10,752 bases of DNA from an uncultured Pseudomonadota bacterium (lineage in GTDB: Bacteria; Myxococcota; UBA796). The notes under the pieces are model-generated. The model ran no database searches. It saw only the letters and a program-made list of their open reading frames with translations, and was not told the origin of the DNA. The position numbers were made by a program, and so were the translations under genes. How positions within the stretch are numbered: position 1 is the stretch's first letter; every line of letters begins with the position of its first letter. This document shows, piece by piece, positions 6,653 to 10,752 of this stretch. The stretch is from positions 1 through 10,752 of the forward strand of contig CAJWHX010000077.1 of the NCBI GenBank assembly GCA_913040875.1, in the 5' to 3' direction.

Positions 6653-7536
6653 AGCCATCCCTCCAAGCCATCGAGTGCTGGTAGGTCTGTTCCATCAGAC
6701 CATTTATCATAGGTGAGCAACGGCAGATTTTCAGGGGTACCAAGATGGGTGTCTAGCCAATCTCGCCATAAGATTTGATTCTCATGGTCTTCTTTGAGAA
6801 TATTGAGAACCGTTTGGTATTCTGGATGCTCCTCAAGCAGATGGGGTACTTCTGAATTGTTGAAGACCTCTTGTAGGGACTGGGAAACATGTTGCCATTG
6901 ATTGATGATGATTCCTAAGACTTTTGGGTGAAAGTCAGAACGCATTGTGCGCCACAGTTGCAGAGTTTCTCGAACGGGTAATTCTTCTGGAAGTGTAACC
7001 ATCACCACACGTCCATGTTCCAGCACCACGTCTTCAACTAGCCTGCTTTGGTTGTATAATGGCCCGCGCCGGCTTACATCCATCATCGTTTTGGCAGCTG
7101 ATATCAGTGAGATACCATGTCCCGTAGCGGGGCAGTCCACCACGATGTGGTCCCATTGTCCACCGATCTGTAGATCGTATATCTTGCCTAACTGAACGGC
7201 ATCGTGCAATCCAGGAGCCGCTTCGATCAAGGGTTTGACCAGACGATTGTCGAAGATCAGTTCGTAGAGTTTGCGCATTTTAAGCTGCTGCACCACATAA
7301 TCTTCAATCGCAGCCATCGGCGATACGGATATGGCATCGATCCCTTTTGCTAGATGTGTTGGCGTGTAGCTCTGACTCGGCTTGTTGTAGTAGGCTGGTA
7401 TGTCTGCACAACCGTTGCACTCGACGATGATGGTGGATTCTCCACGTGTCGAATAGTGATGTGCCAGTAGTCTTGAGACGGTGCTTCGACCAACGCCTCC
7501 TTTGCCCATGATAAAATCGATGGTTGTGTCAGCCAT
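6649..7536 (-). CDS. ArsA/Get3-family ATPase, BagA (Rv3679)-like, with Arg in the P-loop
   Basis: A 295-residue ArsA/Get3-group ATPase. The P-loop is GKGGVGRST (11-19): signature lysine K12 is kept, but the position of the invariant Walker A lysine is R17 (codon CGA). The DPA motif of the sister protein is replaced by VECNGCADIP (38-47). Later come EAAPGLHDAVQLGKIYDL (105-122), HIVVDCPATGHG (130-141) and VTLPEELPVRETL, all hallmarks of the Rv3679-like branch. Start choice: ATG 7536 places the P-loop at the usual distance and overlaps the hydrolase stop by 8 bases (ATGGCTGA). ATG 7554 is possible, and the frame is open to 7674, but that part overlaps the hydrolase gene. The gene overlaps the BagB-like gene by 4 bases. 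It may be a nucleotide-binding but weakly hydrolysing partner in a heterodimer (inference); the family assignment is firm. Confidence 0.87.
   Translation of the reverse strand: MADTTIDFIMGKGGVGRSTVSRLLAHHYSTRGESTIIVECNGCADIPAYYNKPSQSYTPTHLAKGIDAISVSPMAAIEDYVVQQLKMRKLYELIFDNRLVKPLIEAAPGLHDAVQLGKIYDLQIGGQWDHIVVDCPATGHGISLISAAKTMMDVSRRGPLYNQSRLVEDVVLEHGRVVMVTLPEELPVRETLQLWRTMRSDFHPKVLGIIINQWQHVSQSLQEVFNNSEVPHLLEEHPEYQTVLNILKEDHENQILWRDWLDTHLGTPENLPLLTYDKWSDGTDLPALDGLEGWL
6659..6664 (-). promoter_or_regulatory. Ribosome binding site GGAGGG deciding a GTG start
   Basis: Minus-strand GGAGGG ends immediately before ATG 6658 but 6 bases before GTG 6652. Only the GTG has normal spacing, and it makes a 4-base GTGA overlap with the preceding gene. 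I therefore prefer GTG 6652 over ATG 6658, a difference of two residues. Confidence 0.55.
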
Positions 7537-8437
7537 GCGCCTGCTGTCCGTCATCGTTTTGAACCGGATTGCATTCAGGTACATTTGTTGTGTCGGCTTG
7601 CTCCAATTCATCCAATAGACTGTGAACACGTTTGAATACCGGTACAGAAACCAGCATACCCAAGTGTCCTGCATCGGTGATCACCATCTCGTTGCTGTCA
7701 TCTAAGTGACCGTTGGGAGAGGGTACTACAACCCAGTCTCGCGTGGACCAAATAATTAGGTGCGGTACTTCGGGTGCCGTTGTAATGTTGCAGATTTCCG
7801 AACCCGGTTTGAACTGCTTGCCTTGTTTTCCTTTCGCCAATCGATAGGTCTTTGTTCCTCGATAGGGAGTGCCAAATGAGATCTGTCCTTTGATCTTGTC
7901 AGTACCGTATTTTTCCATGTAATGTCTGGATATTAATCCACCCATTGAGTGACCGATTAGCATGATCTTTTGCTGTCCACACTGCTCATAGTACTCTTCT
8001 ATCTTCTGATGGAGTTCATCGGAAAATACAAAGATATCGTCTTTGAGTATGGGGTTGTTGATGGCCCATATATTCTCAAAGCCACAGCGATAGAGGTAGT
8101 ACTGTAGTGGGAGTAGCGACCAGCGGTTCATATGATAGCCGGGAACCAACATAATCGGCGTTTTACATGGGGCGTTGGGACGAAATTTTGGCGCAGGAAA
8201 AGAAAAATGCATGAGCTGTGAGACACAGGTAAAGAAAATCCCTACAAGCTCCAATGTTTGACAAGAGATGTTTTCCCAGCTTCGATCGACGGGCTCATCG
8301 TTGACAATGGCGTGCATCAATACGGCCGCAATGGTTGTAGCCACGCTAATGACGATAAATATACCCAGTAAAGTGGGTACAGCAACCAAGATTGCAAACC
8401 ATATACTTTCCAATGCAGTGCCCAAACTTGCGATCAT
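7529..8437 (-). CDS. Membrane-anchored alpha/beta hydrolase (lipase/esterase-like)
   Basis: A 302-residue alpha/beta-fold hydrolase resembling bacterial triacylglycerol lipases. The N-terminus (about 10-43) is a long hydrophobic segment, one or two membrane passes or an anchor; a second hydrophobic stretch lies at 61-80. The catalytic domain starts at about 93: oxyanion-side PIMLVPGYHMNRW, nucleophile S164 in LIGHSMGGLISRHY, likely acid D234 in WSTRDWVVVP, and H258 in ITDAGHLGML. SFGTPYRGT (187-195) is typical of lipases. The polar tail from about 280 has no recognisable motif. ATG 8437 is supported by AAGGAG 10 bases upstream. It is first in the operon with the two ATPases, so acyl-ester hydrolysis at the membrane may be linked to their job. 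Substrate is unknown; lipase, esterase or acyltransferase are all possible. Confidence 0.85.
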   Translation of the reverse strand: MIASLGTALESIWFAILVAVPTLLGIFIVISVATTIAAVLMHAIVNDEPVDRSWENISCQTLELVGIFFTCVSQLMHFSFPAPKFRPNAPCKTPIMLVPGYHMNRWSLLPLQYYLYRCGFENIWAINNPILKDDIFVFSDELHQKIEEYYEQCGQQKIMLIGHSMGGLISRHYMEKYGTDKIKGQISFGTPYRGTKTYRLAKGKQGKQFKPGSEICNITTAPEVPHLIIWSTRDWVVVPSPNGHLDDSNEMVITDAGHLGMLVSVPVFKRVHSLLDELEQADTTNVPECNPVQNDDGQQAHG

Positions 8438-8578
8438 CTATAACCGTCTCCTTCCTATTTGGTATCTGATTTCTAGAGGATATACAAATAAGAGATGGGT
8501 CTGGCTTCCGAAGGACCGGATTCAATTCGTTGTTCATCATACATCATCTGCGTTAGATAAAAATGCTTTGGGGTGAAA
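8438..8578. promoter_or_regulatory. Divergent intergenic region between hydrolase operon and helicase gene
   Basis: About 140 bases separate the divergent starts, so promoters for both directions should lie here. On the minus strand the hydrolase ribosome binding site AAGGAG is clear. On the plus strand, TTGTTC (8530-8535) with TAGATA (8554-8559) at 18 bases is a weak promoter-like pair. A short inverted repeat TCCG/CGGA flanks a 6-base loop in the middle (around 8508-8521). No riboswitch, tRNA or small ORF stands out. Confidence 0.35.
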
Positions 8579-10752
8579 TTGATTCGATTTATTGATGATA
8601 AACGACAGTTGAAATTGTCGGTGCATGATGTGATTGATGCCGGTCCGCCGGTTGGTGACTTGTATTTAACGGTTGCGTGGACGGCCAATACCCGAATGCG
8701 ACTCGGTACAGAAATCCACTCTCAGTATCAAGAACACGCTCTTGAAGAAAATCCGAACTTCAAAAAAGAAGTGACCATTCGGCATCTTGTTGTGATCGAC
8801 GGCTGGGAATGTGAGATCACAGGACGAATTGATGGTGTTATCATCGAGAGCGACCATCAGAGAATTGAAGAGATCAAAACATCGACGTTGCCGGGTGCTG
8901 CTCTTATTCAGAAAGATTTGTCAGACATGACCCCATGGCGGTCCCAAGTGGAACTCTATCTCTACTTTTTACAAGGACAAGGCATCGTATCGAGTGGTGA
9001 ACTGGTGGTGATATCAGTTGTGGATGGGTATCAACATCGTTTGTCAGTACCGCACAATCCAGAGCAAAAAAACTATGTTGAAAGACAGCTCCGTTGGCTC
9101 ATCAGGGAACGTGAAAAGCAGCTGGCTTGGTACAGTACCCGTCAGCAAGCCGTATTGGAAGGGTTGCCATTTGCTCACGACACGTGGCGAAGTGGCCAAG
9201 AGGAGATGAGTCGATTCTTAGAGAGAGATTTATCCGATGGGAAGCTCGTGTTGGCAAGAGCGCCGACTGGATACGGAAAAACTGCGGCCTCTTTGTTTGC
9301 TGCGTTACAAGTGGCTTATCGAAGCAATCGTAAGATATTCTTCGCGACTGCACGCAACACTCAGCATCAAATGGTTGAGGATACACTTCGGAGCATGTAT
9401 CGTCGAGGGATTCCTGTTCGAGCGATTTCTCTGCGTGCCAAAGAGAAGGCATGCTTGAATGATGTGGTTTCTTGTAGGCCCGATCGCTGCCCATATGCAG
9501 ATGAGTACTACGACAAACTTCAGCGGACGGGGTTGTTTGAAGAAATATGGGACGATGGCGTCATCTTGGCAGACAATCTGCAGGATGTAGGTGCCAAACA
9601 TACGGTATGTCCTTATGAACTCTCAAAAAATCTTGTGGCATCTGCAGATGTTGTGATTGGAGACTACAACTATCTGTTTGATCCATCCGTTCAGTTGGGT
9701 GCCATTGCGCAAAATTCTGGTTCTTGGATCGTCATTGTCGACGAGGCGCACAATTTGCCAAACAGAGCTCAGGGATATGGTTCTCCCAGTATACGACTTC
9801 AGACGATTTGGAAAGGACTGCACTCCGTAAAAAATGATGGAAGTTTTTATCGATTTGCCGCTCCGCTTGAGCGTCTGTTGGATTGGCTGTTGTTTGAGGT
9901 TCAGCAAAGCAATGCGGATCAGTATGGTCAACGCTCGGCATCATTGGAGGAAGGGATTCATGTGGAGTTCATTGAAGAGATCGTCAAAGAAATACAGCAG
10001 CTTGCACTCGAGTATGCTGTTCAGAGATATGAAAAGCCACTATCTTCCGATGAAGAAGGAGACCCATGGTACGATGCTGCTTGGTCGGTTTTATCCTTTC
10101 ATACCGCTTTGCAACGGGCTTCGGAGGAAACCGTTGTCATTTGGCAACGGGTTGGTTGGGATAGAGAGCGCGATCTGAAGGTGTCTTTATTGGACTTTGA
10201 ATCCCCAGCTCGTCACCCTGAAACCGGTGTGGAATTACTGTGCCGAGATCCATCTGTCTTGCTCGGTCCATTCTTTGAAAAGATAGGTGCCGCCATTTGC
10301 ATGTCGGCGACATTAGAGCCCTTTGACTTTTATCAGAATCTGTTGGGATTGGATGCTGAGCGAACGTGCGTACACAAGTTCGACTCCCCATTTCCTGTGC
10401 AGAATCGAGCATCATTTATGCTTCCGTTTGTATCCACGTTGTACAAACATCGTGAGCGGGAAAATCCTAGGATTGCGACGGTCCTAGAAAAGATTGTGGG
10501 TTCGATTGAAGGAAATATCGCGCTGTTTTTCTCTAGCTTTGTCGTGTTGGAATCGATTCGGACTCAGATGGATCTGGGAGATCGAAAGACTCTTGTTCAA
10601 ACCCGTCGTATGAAGGAAGGTGGTCGTCGCCGGTTGTTAAAGAAGATGGGCAAGGGCGAGGGGCACGTGTTGTTTGCCGTGATGGGAGGAATATTCTCTG
10701 AAGGCATCGATCTACCGGGGAATGCACTGGAAGCCGCTGTTGTAATTGGACC
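8579..10752 (+). CDS. XPD/DinG-like SF2 DNA helicase with N-terminal PD-(D/E)XK nuclease and Fe-S cysteines (right-truncated)
   Basis: The frame is open from just after TAA 8558-8560 to the window end, about 724 codons so far. Numbering from GTG 8573, the nuclease domain shows GTEIH (E47, H49), GRIDG (D87), EEIKTS (E100, K102) and WRSQVELYLYFL: a complete PD-(D/E)XK set. The helicase follows: Walker A PTGYGKT (K236), four cysteines C294-x6-C301-x4-C306-x39-C346 as in XPD-type 4Fe-4S domains, DEAH at 390-393, MSATLEP (577-583) and FSEGIDLPG (motif V, near 713). Motif VI lies past the edge. The architecture resembles helicases of about 780 residues known from Firmicutes and others. The start is uncertain: TTG 8579 has GGGGTG 3 bases upstream, GTG 8573 has no clear site, and ATG 8696 would cut into the nuclease fold. 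Likely a DNA-repair or DNA-processing enzyme. Confidence 0.85.
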   Translation, partial: MIRFIDDKRQLKLSVHDVIDAGPPVGDLYLTVAWTANTRMRLGTEIHSQYQEHALEENPNFKKEVTIRHLVVIDGWECEITGRIDGVIIESDHQRIEEIKTSTLPGAALIQKDLSDMTPWRSQVELYLYFLQGQGIVSSGELVVISVVDGYQHRLSVPHNPEQKNYVERQLRWLIREREKQLAWYSTRQQAVLEGLPFAHDTWRSGQEEMSRFLERDLSDGKLVLARAPTGYGKTAASLFAALQVAYRSNRKIFFATARNTQHQMVEDTLRSMYRRGIPVRAISLRAKEKACLNDVVSCRPDRCPYADEYYDKLQRTGLFEEIWDDGVILADNLQDVGAKHTVCPYELSKNLVASADVVIGDYNYLFDPSVQLGAIAQNSGSWIVIVDEAHNLPNRAQGYGSPSIRLQTIWKGLHSVKNDGSFYRFAAPLERLLDWLLFEVQQSNADQYGQRSASLEEGIHVEFIEEIVKEIQQLALEYAVQRYEKPLSSDEEGDPWYDAAWSVLSFHTALQRASEETVVIWQRVGWDRERDLKVSLLDFESPARHPETGVELLCRDPSVLLGPFFEKIGAAICMSATLEPFDFYQNLLGLDAERTCVHKFDSPFPVQNRASFMLPFVSTLYKHRERENPRIATVLEKIVGSIEGNIALFFSSFVVLESIRTQMDLGDRKTLVQTRRMKEGGRRRLLKKMGKGEGHVLFAVMGGIFSEGIDLPGNALEAAVVIG

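Noticed and set aside
6291..6716. 141-residue plus-strand open frame
   Set aside because: Antisense shadow of the BagB-like ATPase gene; low-complexity Ser/Ala-rich translation with no recognisable motif.
5660..7536. Arsenite-pump (arsA) annotation
   Set aside because: The proteins are separate halves of the Rv3679/Rv3680 type; metalloid-binding cysteine pattern, arsB, arsR and arsC are not seen.
8579..10752. Type IV CRISPR-associated DinG
   Set aside because: No repeats or csf-type genes are visible, and the N-terminal PD-(D/E)XK domain fits a housekeeping-like helicase family better.
1..10752. Mobile element or prophage island
   Set aside because: No transposase, integrase, terminal repeats, attachment-like repeats beside a tRNA, or sharp composition change was seen.

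Overview
Bacterial window of roughly 48% G+C (by eye). Genes are densely packed, mostly in overlapping or nearly abutting operons. No tRNA, rRNA, CRISPR array, insertion sequence or integrase was seen. The mix of genes (DedA/VTT membrane protein, YdhF-type aldo-keto reductase, Fe(II)/2-oxoglutarate dioxygenase, GH31 sulfoquinovosidase-like enzyme, paired ArsA/Get3-like ATPases, nuclease-helicase fusion) points to an aerobic heterotrophic bacterium. A deltaproteobacteria-like lineage is possible, but the sequence does not fix the taxon.

Layout. 1-401 (+): C-terminal end of an unrecognised protein entering from the left. 404-1006 (-): DedA/VTT-domain membrane protein, convergent with it across a 2-base gap. 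1076-5118 (+): a tight three-gene operon of YdhF-like aldo-keto reductase, TauD/TfdA-type dioxygenase and GH31 alpha-glycosidase of the YihQ (sulfoquinovosidase) type; gaps are 10 and 1 bases. 5186-5617 (+): a small unrecognised gene with a good ribosome binding site but two in-frame amber codons. 8437-5660 (-): an overlapping three-gene operon of membrane-anchored alpha/beta hydrolase, BagA-like ATPase and BagB-like ATPase. 8579 to the right edge (+): an XPD/DinG-type helicase with an N-terminal PD-(D/E)XK nuclease domain and four iron-sulfur-type cysteines, cut by the window end.

How the genes may work together. The + operon has the enzyme classes expected for oxygenolytic breakdown of a sulfoquinovosyl glycoside: a glycosidase releases the sugar, a dioxygenase removes the sulfonate leaving a 6-oxo sugar, and an aldo-keto reductase turns that into glucose. 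This matches the logic of the sulfo-ASDO route. However, the arginine that YihQ-type enzymes use to hold the sulfonate is glutamine here (Q317), so either sulfonate recognition differs or the substrate is another sugar. This is the most interesting lead in the window.

The - operon resembles the mycobacterial Rv3679/Rv3680 pair of Get3-like ATPases, with a hydrolase in front. One partner has Arg in place of the P-loop lysine; the other lacks the signature lysine. This suggests a division of labour in a heterodimer.
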